Source: Fibrobacteria bacterium
Lineage (GTDB): Bacteria; Fibrobacterota; Fibrobacteria; UBA11236
Length of the DNA stretch: 64,000 bases
NCBI GenBank assembly: GCA_025360005.1
Contig: JANYDA010000017.1
Location: forward strand, 56,534 to 120,533
Reading direction: 5' to 3'
The position numbers and the translations under genes are program-made. Numbering within the stretch: the stretch's first letter is position 1; the number at the start of each line of letters is the position of its first letter. This document shows, piece by piece, positions 25,147 to 33,545 of the stretch. Below the pieces are notes generated by a model, which searched no databases, was not told where the DNA came from, and saw nothing but the letters and a program-made list of their open reading frames with translations.

Positions 25147-28110
25147 ATGAACGCGGCGGGACGGCTCCGCGCCGGCCTGCTCGCGTCGCTCCTCGGCTGC
25201 CTCGCCGTTCCCTCCTCCGCCGATCTCAATCCCGGCGGCCTCATCGATTTCAGCGGGGGTAGCGCCGGTGTTCCTGTGCTCACCTTCCTCAAGTTGCCCG
25301 TGGCTGCGCGCAGCATCGGCATGGGCGCAGCCAGCTTGACTACGGACGAAGAAGCCACGGCCTTCCAGGCCAATCCCGCCATGATAGCCTTGGTCCCGGA
25401 TTATTACTACTCCGTTTCCCATGCGGAGATCCTGGGCGAATTCCGCCACGAAAACCTGGCCTTCACGGTGCCCACGCCCAATTACGGGAACTTCGGCGGG
25501 TCCGCCAACATCCTGGCTGCCACCGCCTTCAAGGATGCGCGCGACATCGACGAAAACCCCGCCACCCCCTCCGCCTACGACATCGCGCTGGGGCTGACCT
25601 ACGGGACCAACCTGGTGAGCGATCGAGTCAGCGCGGGCGGGCGCCTCGATCTGCTCCGCAGCAACCTGGACGGGGACGTGGCCAACGGATACGCGGTCAG
25701 CGCCGGCCTTATCTTCATGCTGGTTTCCGACATGCGCCTGGCGCTTATCGTGAACAACCTTTCCCACGGCATCAACTACAACACGTCTTCGCAATCCCCC
25801 AGCGAGCCTTTGCCCATAAATGTGGGCCTGGAATTGGGCAAGCCGCTTCTGGACACGCGCTGGTCCGCCCAAGCGGGGCTGAACCAGGGCAACGACGGGA
25901 TCCTGCATTTCTACGCCGGCGCGGAATGGCGCGTGATCAAATACCTGGTGCTGCGGGCCGGGTACGAAGGCGCCAGCCAGGATCGCGAGTTGGGCGCGTT
26001 CGGCGGAGCGGCGGGCGGCATCGGCATAAAATACGATCGCATCACGCTGGACTATGGCTACAAATCGCTGGGACCGCTGGGGGATTACCACGCCTTCACC
26101 TTGAGCTATTCCCGCAAGTCCAAGTTCCGGGCGCGGGACGAGGTATTGCTGGAGAAGGCCCTGGATAAATACGGGAGCGGGAAATACGCCTCCGCGCTTT
26201 CGCTGGCGCGCGCCGCCATCGCCGCCAATCCCTACAACTTCAAGGCCCAGGCGTTGGCGCAGAAGATCCAATTGGAAATGGATCGCCTGGACGGGCTGGC
26301 GGTGACCATCGCCTACACGGCCAATACGGATGGGAAGATGTCTTCCGAATGGATCAACGGACAGCCCGTGGGCGGCCTGCCCCGGCGCAAGACCAAGCTG
26401 ATGCAGATGAAAGGCGCGGGCGGCAAGATCCTGATCGTGGACGCAGGCGATTTGACGAGCGCGGGAACGGACTCCCTGAAGGTGAACTACGTGCACGGGG
26501 CCTACGCGCAAATGCCTTACGATGCCGTCAACGTGGGCGCCGCGGAATTGCGCATGGGCGCGGACCGCTGGGACTACCGCTTGCCTTTCCTCTCGACCCA
26601 GAGGCCCCTCAGCGATATCCATGGGGGCCTGCTGACGGAAAAGATCCTGCCCATCAAGCATGGCGCGGAAGTGATGCTGCTGGGCGCCATGGATCCGCGC
26701 CTGGCCAGGAGCGAAGCGGTGGGCGGCAAGGAACTGGAAGCCGTGGCGGAAGCGTTGCATCGCCGCATCGGCCAACCCAAGGATGGGCGCATCCTGGTGC
26801 TGCTCCTGCACGGCGATCTGGCGGAAGCCTGTCGCGTGGCCAAACTGGTCCCGGAGTTGGACGCCATCATCCTTTCGGGCGAGGCGCAGGCGCTGCGCAG
26901 CCCAATGAAGGCCGGTAAAACCCTCATCTGCTCGCCCGGCCGGGGCGGAACCAATATCGGAGAACTCACCTTGCAACTCACCGGCAAAGGCCGCATCCGA
27001 TCCTTCCGGCATTTCCTGATCCCGCTGGATGCGGGCGTGCCGGAAGACCTGGAGCTGAAGCAATTCCTGGCGCCGGCCACCCTGGATCCCAACGCTATCG
27101 CCATGGACGATTACGACGGGGATTTCCGGGCGCAAATCATCGCCTACGTACATGCGGACGAGCCCGGCAAAGGGGGCGACCTGTTCCTCCGCGATCTGCT
27201 TTCCGGCAAGGACTATGCGGTGCCGGCGCCGGGCCTTGCCTGTTCGCGGCCCGCGCTGGGCTACGGCAAGAACCGCGTGGCCTTCGCGGGCGAAGACGAA
27301 TCCGGAGCGAGGGAAATCTACGCCTACCAACCCGGCAAAGACAAGCTGGATACCCTGACCCGGCTGGGCGGCCAGGCCGGCGACTTGCGCTGGATCCTGC
27401 ACAATAATGCTCTACTGGCCATCTACGCCCAAGGCGGTAAGCCGGATCTCCTGCGCATCGACCCCTGGAGCCGGGAAGTCCGCGACCTGACCAAAGGGCG
27501 TTTCGGCGCCATCCGCGGATTCGATCTGGACAAGAACGGCGAGCGCCTGGTGCTGAACGCCGATGACGGCAACCGGAGTACCCTGTGGGTTACCAACCTG
27601 GATATGGCATCGGCGATGTCCATCGCTTCCGACCGCAGCTTTATCGGTTCGCCGCGCTGGAATCCGCAAGGCGACAAGGTCGCCTTCCTGGTGGCCGGGG
27701 ATTCCTCCGCCCTGCGGGACCCCGCCGCCGCGCCATCCGTAGCGCCCGGTCCCACAGGCGAGTTGCGGATCTTCGATTTCGCCAGCAAGTCTCTCCTCAA
27801 GGGCACCCAGCAAAGCCGCGTGCGATCCTTCTCCTGGTCGGCGGACGGCAAGCGCATCTTCTACTCCGCGGGCGTGAACCTGGCGGACGTGAACGCCTTC
27901 CAACTCGATTCGCTGACATTCGTCAAGGTGACTCCCGGAACCGCTTCTCCCAGGGACGAGGAGAACCCCGTTCCCAAGGTGCTGGACACGCGGGAAGGAA
28001 TCCTGTTCGAAGCCGCCACCGATGGCGCGCGCAAAATCCTATGGCTGGACACGCGCACCCGGGCGGAAAAAATCCTCATCGATTCCGCAGGCTACAACTC
28101 CCTGAAATAG
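25147..28110 (+). CDS. Fusion: PorV/PorQ-like outer-membrane barrel, degenerate 5'-nucleotidase-like domain and TolB-like propeller
   Basis: A 987-residue exported protein; the signal peptide ends at 'VPSSA'. Residues 30-340 match the PorV/PorQ (UPF0164) barrel family: 'FLKLPVAARSIGMGAASLTTDEEATAFQANPA' and beta-barrel strands. A short TPR-like linker ('GKYASALSLARAAIAANP') follows. Residues 375-620 resemble 5'-nucleotidase-type metallophosphatases ('VTIAYTANTDG', 'ILIVDAGDL', 'YDAVNVGAAEL') but lack the usual metal-binding D-x-H and GNHE residues. Residues 640-980 are a PD40/TolB propeller ('GSPRWNPQGDKVAFL', 'RSFSWSADGKRIFYS'). I chose ATG 25147 because it gives a proper signal peptide; an in-frame ATG exists at 25099. 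The combination is unusual. Confidence 0.75.
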   Translation: MNAAGRLRAGLLASLLGCLAVPSSADLNPGGLIDFSGGSAGVPVLTFLKLPVAARSIGMGAASLTTDEEATAFQANPAMIALVPDYYYSVSHAEILGEFRHENLAFTVPTPNYGNFGGSANILAATAFKDARDIDENPATPSAYDIALGLTYGTNLVSDRVSAGGRLDLLRSNLDGDVANGYAVSAGLIFMLVSDMRLALIVNNLSHGINYNTSSQSPSEPLPINVGLELGKPLLDTRWSAQAGLNQGNDGILHFYAGAEWRVIKYLVLRAGYEGASQDRELGAFGGAAGGIGIKYDRITLDYGYKSLGPLGDYHAFTLSYSRKSKFRARDEVLLEKALDKYGSGKYASALSLARAAIAANPYNFKAQALAQKIQLEMDRLDGLAVTIAYTANTDGKMSSEWINGQPVGGLPRRKTKLMQMKGAGGKILIVDAGDLTSAGTDSLKVNYVHGAYAQMPYDAVNVGAAELRMGADRWDYRLPFLSTQRPLSDIHGGLLTEKILPIKHGAEVMLLGAMDPRLARSEAVGGKELEAVAEALHRRIGQPKDGRILVLLLHGDLAEACRVAKLVPELDAIILSGEAQALRSPMKAGKTLICSPGRGGTNIGELTLQLTGKGRIRSFRHFLIPLDAGVPEDLELKQFLAPATLDPNAIAMDDYDGDFRAQIIAYVHADEPGKGGDLFLRDLLSGKDYAVPAPGLACSRPALGYGKNRVAFAGEDESGAREIYAYQPGKDKLDTLTRLGGQAGDLRWILHNNALLAIYAQGGKPDLLRIDPWSREVRDLTKGRFGAIRGFDLDKNGERLVLNADDGNRSTLWVTNLDMASAMSIASDRSFIGSPRWNPQGDKVAFLVAGDSSALRDPAAAPSVAPGPTGELRIFDFASKSLLKGTQQSRVRSFSWSADGKRIFYSAGVNLADVNAFQLDSLTFVKVTPGTASPRDEENPVPKVLDTREGILFEAATDGARKILWLDTRTRAEKILIDSAGYNSLK

Positions 28111-28119
28111 CCTTCCGGC

Positions 28120-28863
28120 TTACCACGCCTTGCGCCGCACAACTTCCCGGCCCCGACGGCACTCGTACTCGAAAGCGAAGGCTTTTTTCCGGAAAGTTTC
28201 CGCCCGTTTCTCGCCCCAGGCCAGGCATTCCTCCGCGGCCGGGAAGTTCCCGGGTCCGGCGGAAAGGCTGTCCCTATCGGCGCGGAAGGACCCGGACCAT
28301 AGGGTATCGCGCGGGTTACCTTGGCTGTCGGCGGCCGGAACGGGAGCCGGCTGCGGAGGCGGGCGCTTTGCCAGCAGCCCTATCCGCAGGCGCGCGCGGC
28401 GGTAGCGCTCGAACAATTCCCGGTTCTGCGATTCGCTGATCAGGCGGGGCAGCCTCCGTTCCGGATTCTTCACCGCCGCGTCCCGCCGCAACTTGCCTTT
28501 GACGTTGAACCGCGATCCGCCTGTGGAATAATCGTCGTAGGCGAAATCGAAATCGCTGTCGTCCTTGGCCTGCAGGGCTTTCAGGATTACCTCGTCCAGG
28601 GGATCCTGGGCCAGGAGCAGTTCCAGGCTGGTCTTTTCCACCCGCAATTGCGCCAGGGTCATGGTATCGATTTCCAGATGCCCGAACACGGAACCGTATT
28701 GGTTGACGATGGATTCATGGGGGAGGGGGATGGACGGCGGATCGCAAGGAGCGCCGCAGTAGGAAGAAGAGCACCCGGCCAGGCCCCAACCGGCGGCGTA
28801 CGCCGCCAGGAAAACCCCAACCGGCCGGAAAAACCCGGCGAACGGGCGGAGGGCTGGACGCAT
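28120..28863 (-). CDS. Putative lipoprotein of unknown function
   Basis: A 247-residue protein with a hydrophobic start and a canonical lipobox (LAGC, Cys near residue 31), so it should be lipid-anchored after export. The mature part is polar, with a run of acidic residues ('DDSDFDFAYDDYS'), an Arg-rich helical region and a Pro-rich linker. No domain is recognised. It ends 9 bp from the convergent fusion gene and is 72 nt downstream of the PilZ gene on the same strand. Confidence 0.65.
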   Translation of the reverse strand: MRPALRPFAGFFRPVGVFLAAYAAGWGLAGCSSSYCGAPCDPPSIPLPHESIVNQYGSVFGHLEIDTMTLAQLRVEKTSLELLLAQDPLDEVILKALQAKDDSDFDFAYDDYSTGGSRFNVKGKLRRDAAVKNPERRLPRLISESQNRELFERYRRARLRIGLLAKRPPPQPAPVPAADSQGNPRDTLWSGSFRADRDSLSAGPGNFPAAEECLAWGEKRAETFRKKAFAFEYECRRGREVVRRKAW

Positions 28864-28935
28864 CGGGCAAAAGATAACTCAAGCCCCCTGCGAGTCGATG
28901 CCTTCCAGCGATTCCAGGGGGCTGCGGTGACTGGC

Positions 28936-29259
28936 CTAGCGGCCCGTCACTTGATTGAACCAGCGGACCAGTTCAAACTTCTGGGAATCGTCCATCGGTT
29001 GGAAGCGTACGCCGATGCCGCGGAGTCCGGGTTCATCCACCACCCAGATCACCTGGGCATACACGCCGGCAAGCTGGGGATTGTAGTAGCTGTGGACCAG
29101 AACGATATCCATTTCCCGAAGGCCCATCCCGCCTTCCAGGAAACAACCGCCCAGATTCACATTCAATATGCTGGTGTCATAGTACTGGCCGTTTTGCAGG
29201 GTTACCCGGGCGGTTACCGCCACCGGCCAACGGGCGGAACCTCTTCGTTCATCTGACAT
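28936..29259 (-). CDS. PilZ domain protein
   Basis: A 107-residue single-domain protein. The N-terminal 'RRGSARWP' supplies the RxxxR half of the c-di-GMP site. 'NVNLGGCF' sits where the (D/N)xSxxG half is expected, with Asn in place of Ser. 'GIGVRFQPMD' is the typical closing strand. It may sense c-di-GMP to control motility, secretion or surface polymers, but the altered motif makes binding uncertain. GAGG lies 10 nt before the ATG. Confidence 0.75.
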   Translation of the reverse strand: MSDERRGSARWPVAVTARVTLQNGQYYDTSILNVNLGGCFLEGGMGLREMDIVLVHSYYNPQLAGVYAQVIWVVDEPGLRGIGVRFQPMDDSQKFELVRWFNQVTGR

Positions 29260-29333
29260 GATCGCTTACCTCGCCTCTTATCATAGTATTGGGAGGGTGG
29301 GAAGATCACCAGAATTTGGGTCAGGGGAGAGGC

Positions 29334-29367
29334 AAATTAAAATGGCCGCCCCGACAGGAGCGGCCAT
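29334..29367 (-). terminator. Intrinsic terminator after the DksA-type gene
   Basis: On the minus strand an 8-bp stem (ATGGCCGC/GCGGCCAT, 29342-29367) is followed by TTTAATTT, about 50 nt past the stop at 29420. This is the clearest rho-independent terminator in the window. Confidence 0.75.
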
Positions 29368-29399
29368 CATAGAGTTATACCATTCCGAATAGACGCAGT

Positions 29400-29449
29400 G
29401 GCTGCTTCAGCCGCCCGGTCTACCCAGCGGAGGCTGCTTCAGCCGCCCG
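29400..29449. repeat. 18-bp direct repeat across a stop codon
   Basis: GGCTGCTTCAGCCGCCCG occurs at 29400-29417 and again at 29432-29449. The second copy codes the C-terminus of the DksA-type protein and the first lies just past its stop. Each copy contains a small inverted repeat (GGCTG-CTT-CAGCC). Confidence 0.7.
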
Positions 29450-29953
29450 TTCCTGCTTGGTCTTGCAATCGATGCACATCTTGGCGGTGGGTACCGCTTC
29501 CAGGCGGGCTTTGGGAATCAGCTTGCCGCATTTCTTGCAGACCCCGAAGGTGCCTGCGCGCACGCGATCCAGCGCCTCTTCGATGTAGAACAGGTATTTG
29601 CCTTCGCGGCTGGCCATGTGGAAGGCTTGCTCGCGATCCTGCGTTTCCGTGGCGTGATCGGCAAGATGATAAGCATGGCTGGACAAGTCTCCGGCGCCTT
29701 CTTTGGAGTTGAGGCGCATGGTATTGTCTTCCAAATAACCCAGCTCCTGGATCAGAGTCTCTTTCTTCTCGTTCAGCAGGTTCTCGAAGAATTTAAGTTC
29801 GGGCTTGCCCATTCGGACGCGAGGCGCCGAGGGTGCGGACGCTTCCTCGGGGACGATGGCTTTTGGCTTCGGCTTTTCCTTGGAAACTTCCTTAACGGCT
29901 TCCTTGACAGTCGTTACCTTGCTCGGAGTTTCCTTACCAGCTGTCTTCTTCAT
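29420..29953 (-). CDS. DksA/TraR-family zinc-finger protein
   Basis: A 177-residue protein. Residues 1-48 are a charged Lys/Pro/Glu-rich extension. Residues 50-125 form the coiled-coil region ('KFFENLLNEKKETLIQELGYLEDNT', 'QDREQAFHMASREGKYLFYIEEALDRV'). Residues 128-165 carry the four-Cys zinc finger 'FGVCKKCGKLI...MCIDC'. Family members bind the RNA polymerase secondary channel, often with ppGpp, though some are structural variants. AAAGGATCG precedes the ATG and an intrinsic terminator follows. Confidence 0.85.
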   Translation of the reverse strand: MKKTAGKETPSKVTTVKEAVKEVSKEKPKPKAIVPEEASAPSAPRVRMGKPELKFFENLLNEKKETLIQELGYLEDNTMRLNSKEGAGDLSSHAYHLADHATETQDREQAFHMASREGKYLFYIEEALDRVRAGTFGVCKKCGKLIPKARLEAVPTAKMCIDCKTKQERAAEAASAG

Positions 29954-30007
29954 AAAAGGCGATCCTTTCGCAACCCGGCCACCGTTAAAGTGGGGGAACG
30001 GCTTAAA

Positions 30008-33000
30008 CTAAACTTTTTTTGACACCGAAAATACAGCTATTTCACCATTGATATCCAGTGAGTTGCCATCCTCCTCCGGAACCGCTTGTGAAAAGCCCAA
30101 GGAAGCCGCCAAAACTTCGGCGGTAATATATGTAAAATGCGTTTCCAGGGCCTCCCGGAAAAGCGCTGAAACCGTTTTGACGCTTACGAAAACCTGGTCG
30201 GTGACCTCGAATCCCGATTCTTTCCGCAAATTCTGGATTTTGCTCACGCTTTCGCGCGCCAACATTTCCAAGCGTAGGCCATGATCGATGGCCGTATCCA
30301 AGGCTACGGTCAGCTCCGGACTGGCTTCCACCACCAGCCCTGCGCGGGTTTCCCGCACCACCAGAATGTCTTCGGCCGTCAAAGCACCTTCTTCCAAGGC
30401 ATAAGGCTTGCCTGAAAGGACAGATTTTATCTCTTCATGGGAGAGTTTTGCAACCTTTTCCGCAACCGATTTCATGGCCTTGCCCAAACGGGAGCCCAAG
30501 CTTTTGAAATTGGCCTTCCCTTTATAGGTGACCAGGGAGGTTTCATCCAGGGAAACCTGCACGGATTTCACGTTAAGCTCTTCGCGGATCAGATCTTCCA
30601 TGGCCAGGATCTCCTCCTTTTGCGCCTGGTTGCGGACTACGACGATAAGCTGCCGCAAGGGTTGGCGGTTTTTGATGCTGTGTTGGGAGCGCAAGGAACG
30701 TCCCAGATTAACGGCCTGGCGCACGCGGGCCATTTTGGCGTTCAAGGCGGGATCAAGCCGTTCTTTATCCACCAGCGGAAAGTCACATAGATGAACAGAA
30801 ACCGGTACGTTACCCCCGGGCGCGTTGGCGGCCGTTTTCACCAAGGATCCGTTCCCATCGGGTTCGCGCACCAGGATCTGGTACATCTCCTCCGCCAGGA
30901 AAGGGAGGAAGGGAGCCAACACCTTGGAGAACTCCACCAAAACCTTATAGAGGGTGGCATAGGCGTGATTTTTGTCCTGATCGTTTTCGGACTTCCAGAA
31001 CCGGCGGCGGGAGCGGCGGATATACCAGTTGGTGAGATCGTCGATAAACTCCACCACGGCAGGGACCACGTTGAACAGCCGGTAGGCGTCCATCTCGGTT
31101 TGCACCTTGGCCAGAAGCTGCTGCAGGTCCGACAGGATCCAGCGATCGAGCTCATTGTCCGATTCCGATTCCCGGCCGGGACGCCAGGCCAGTTGGCCTT
31201 TGCCCGCATCGGCATTGGCGTAGGTGACGAACAGGGAAAGGGAGTTCCACAGCGGCAGCAATATCGCGCGCACGATGTTTTTGACCCCGTTCTCGCTGAA
31301 CTTCAGTTCCTCCGCTTTCACGGCGGCGGAGTCGATCATGAACAGGCGGATGGCATCGGCGGAAGTGCGGTCGATCAAATCATTGGGATCCGGATAGTTC
31401 TTGAGCCGCTTGGACATCTTCTGTCCGTCTTCGGCCAGGATGATGCCGTTCACGATCACGTTCTTGAAGGCGGGCTTCTGAAACAGGGCCGCGCCCAGTA
31501 CGGTCAACGTGTAGAACCAGCCGCGCGTTTGATCGAGCCCTTCGGCGATGAAGTCCGCGGGGAAGTTGCTCTTAAACCAGTCCGCGTTCTCGAACGGATA
31601 ATGCGGCTGCGCGTACGGCATCGATCCGGATTCGAACCAGCAGTCGAGGACTTCCGGCGTACGGCGGAATTCCTTGCCCGCGGCAGCGAAAGTTTTCTTG
31701 TCCTTGGTCCGGATGACGAGGGGATCGACGATGTGCTTGTGCAGATCATGCACTTGCTGGCCGGTCAAGGCTTCCAGCTCCGCCACGCTGCCCACGCACA
31801 GCATGTCGCCGTCATCGGCCAGCCAGATGGGGATGCAAGTTCCCCAGAAGCGGTTGCGGGAAAGGTTCCAATCGCGCGCGCCGTCCAGCCATTTGCCGAA
31901 GCGCCCGCCTTTGATATGATCGGGCACCCAGTTGATCTGCCGGTTGCAATCGATCATCCATTGCTTAAGGGTTTTGGTTATCCCCTCCGCGGAAGTGATT
32001 TCCTTTTCCAGGCTCAGGAACCAGTTCTTCTGCGCGCGGTACAGGAGCGGCACGTCCGTGCGCCAGCAATGCGGATAGCTGTGCACCAGGGTCTCGTGCT
32101 TGAACACGCGGCCTTGCGCCTTCAAATGCTGCAGGATGGATTTGTCGGCATCCTTGGCTCCCACTCCCTGCCATTCCGGGACCAGGTAGGTGAACTTGCC
32201 TTCCGCATCCAGCGGATCGAACAATCCCAGCCCTTCCTGCTTGCCGAGCTGGAAATCCTCTTCGCCGAAGGACGGCGCGATATGCACGGAACCGGCGCCA
32301 TCGTCCGCGCTGACGAAGTCCGCCATCAGGATGGTGTACTGTTTGTCCGTCATGTAGGGCATGTACTGGAACAACGGCTTGTAGCGCCGGCCCGCGAAGT
32401 CGCGGCCTTTGCGGGTGGCTAAGACTTCCGCTGCCGGGGCGCCATCCTCCCCGGAGGCCCCGGCGGCTATCGCCGTATCGGACTTGGCGGGCTTGGGGGA
32501 CTTAGCGGACTTGGCTTCCGGGAAGTAGGCCAGCCGGCGCGCTTCCGCGATCCAATATTTCTTGCCTTCAAAGCGCACCAGGGTATAATCCAAATCCGGA
32601 TGCAGGGCGATGGCCATGTTGCTGGGCAAGGTCCAGGGCGTGGTGGTCCACACCAGGATGCTTTCATCCGCGCCCGCATGATCGCCTTGCGTGGCCGCAA
32701 CGGCCCCGTGGGACGGAAGCGCTTCCAAGGGAAACGCCAAGGTTACCGAAGGATCCTGGCGATCCTTGTAGGCCTGGTTCACCTCGAAATTGGAAAGCGA
32801 AGTGGCCAAGGCCGGGCTGTAAGGCTGGATGCGATAACCCTGGTAGATGAGGCCCTTGTCGAAGCATTGCTTGAACACCCACCACACCGACTCCATGAAG
32901 GTGAGATCCATGGTCTTGTATTCGTTTTCAAAATCCACCCAGCGGCCCATGCGGCTGACGGTCTTGCGCCATTCCCGGGTATAGGTCAACACGCCCGCGC

Positions 33001-33361
33001 GGCAGGCCTCGTTGAACTTGTCCACCCCGTAGTCGTTGATATCGCGGACGGTATGCAGCCCCAGCCTGTCCTGGATGATGTTCTCGATGGGCAAACCATG
33101 GCAATCCCAACCGAAGCGGCGCTCCACGCGGAAGCCCTTCATGGTCCAATAGCGCGGGACAATGTCCTTGATGGTGCCGGCCAGCAAATGGCCGTAATGC
33201 GGAAGGCCGGTGGCGAAAGGAGGCCCGTCGTTGAAGGTGAAGGTTTTATCGGCGGGGCGCGCGGCCACGCTTTTCCTGAAACTGTCGTCGGCTTCCCACA
33301 GCTTCTGGAGACGCGCTTCCATGTCCGGGAAGGATTGGTTCTTTTCGGGATTACGGAACAT
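30008..33361 (-). CDS. ileS: Isoleucyl-tRNA synthetase, eukaryote-like (type 2)
   Basis: A 1117-residue class I synthetase that charges tRNA-Ile. The HIGH-type signature is 'GLPHYGHLLAGTI' near residue 52, preceded by 'FNDGPPFAT'. 'FGWDCHGLPIE' follows, and 'GQKMSKRLKNYPDP' is the KMSKS loop. The HYGH signature, overall length and long C-terminal domain place it with type-2 bacterial and eukaryotic enzymes, many of which resist mupirocin. A low-complexity insert rich in Ala, Ser, Pro and Lys lies near residues 290-320. The ATG at 33361 has only a weak ribosome site. Confidence 0.95.
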   Translation of the reverse strand: MFRNPEKNQSFPDMEARLQKLWEADDSFRKSVAARPADKTFTFNDGPPFATGLPHYGHLLAGTIKDIVPRYWTMKGFRVERRFGWDCHGLPIENIIQDRLGLHTVRDINDYGVDKFNEACRAGVLTYTREWRKTVSRMGRWVDFENEYKTMDLTFMESVWWVFKQCFDKGLIYQGYRIQPYSPALATSLSNFEVNQAYKDRQDPSVTLAFPLEALPSHGAVAATQGDHAGADESILVWTTTPWTLPSNMAIALHPDLDYTLVRFEGKKYWIAEARRLAYFPEAKSAKSPKPAKSDTAIAAGASGEDGAPAAEVLATRKGRDFAGRRYKPLFQYMPYMTDKQYTILMADFVSADDGAGSVHIAPSFGEEDFQLGKQEGLGLFDPLDAEGKFTYLVPEWQGVGAKDADKSILQHLKAQGRVFKHETLVHSYPHCWRTDVPLLYRAQKNWFLSLEKEITSAEGITKTLKQWMIDCNRQINWVPDHIKGGRFGKWLDGARDWNLSRNRFWGTCIPIWLADDGDMLCVGSVAELEALTGQQVHDLHKHIVDPLVIRTKDKKTFAAAGKEFRRTPEVLDCWFESGSMPYAQPHYPFENADWFKSNFPADFIAEGLDQTRGWFYTLTVLGAALFQKPAFKNVIVNGIILAEDGQKMSKRLKNYPDPNDLIDRTSADAIRLFMIDSAAVKAEELKFSENGVKNIVRAILLPLWNSLSLFVTYANADAGKGQLAWRPGRESESDNELDRWILSDLQQLLAKVQTEMDAYRLFNVVPAVVEFIDDLTNWYIRRSRRRFWKSENDQDKNHAYATLYKVLVEFSKVLAPFLPFLAEEMYQILVREPDGNGSLVKTAANAPGGNVPVSVHLCDFPLVDKERLDPALNAKMARVRQAVNLGRSLRSQHSIKNRQPLRQLIVVVRNQAQKEEILAMEDLIREELNVKSVQVSLDETSLVTYKGKANFKSLGSRLGKAMKSVAEKVAKLSHEEIKSVLSGKPYALEEGALTAEDILVVRETRAGLVVEASPELTVALDTAIDHGLRLEMLARESVSKIQNLRKESGFEVTDQVFVSVKTVSALFREALETHFTYITAEVLAASLGFSQAVPEEDGNSLDINGEIAVFSVSKKV

Positions 33362-33545
33362 AGCTTGCCTAACGGTTCATGTGCCGCTACCGCCATCACA
33401 GCGGCATGCTCCCTCGGGGAGGGGGACCCAATTTAACAAAATCCGCGTGCTAACGGCGTAGGATAAGGGCGACGGGGTTTGGTTTCCAATCCGTAAGTAC
33501 GGCGGCGGGCGGGAAGCGGAGAGGCCGGCGGGGATTTCCGGTCGA
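33362..33545. other. Leader and intergenic region upstream of ileS
   Basis: The 184 bp contain two hairpins in the presumed ileS leader (GCCGCT/AGCGGC around 33382-33404, and CCCTC/GAGGG around 33411-33422) and an AT-rich TTTTGTTAAATT stretch that may hold the promoter. I checked for a T-box and see neither specifier-loop nor antiterminator sequence. Confidence 0.4.

Noticed and set aside
25123..27402. 759-codon open frame on the minus strand
   Set aside because: Antisense to the barrel-nucleotidase-propeller fusion, whose protein features are coherent.
30791..32422. 543-codon open frame on the plus strand
   Set aside because: Antisense to ileS, whose catalytic motifs are unmistakable; composition is His/Gly/Val-rich as expected of a shadow frame.
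33362..33545. T-box riboswitch upstream of ileS
   Set aside because: The leader has hairpins but no T-box sequence or antiterminator, and type-2 ileS genes outside Firmicutes are not usually T-box controlled.
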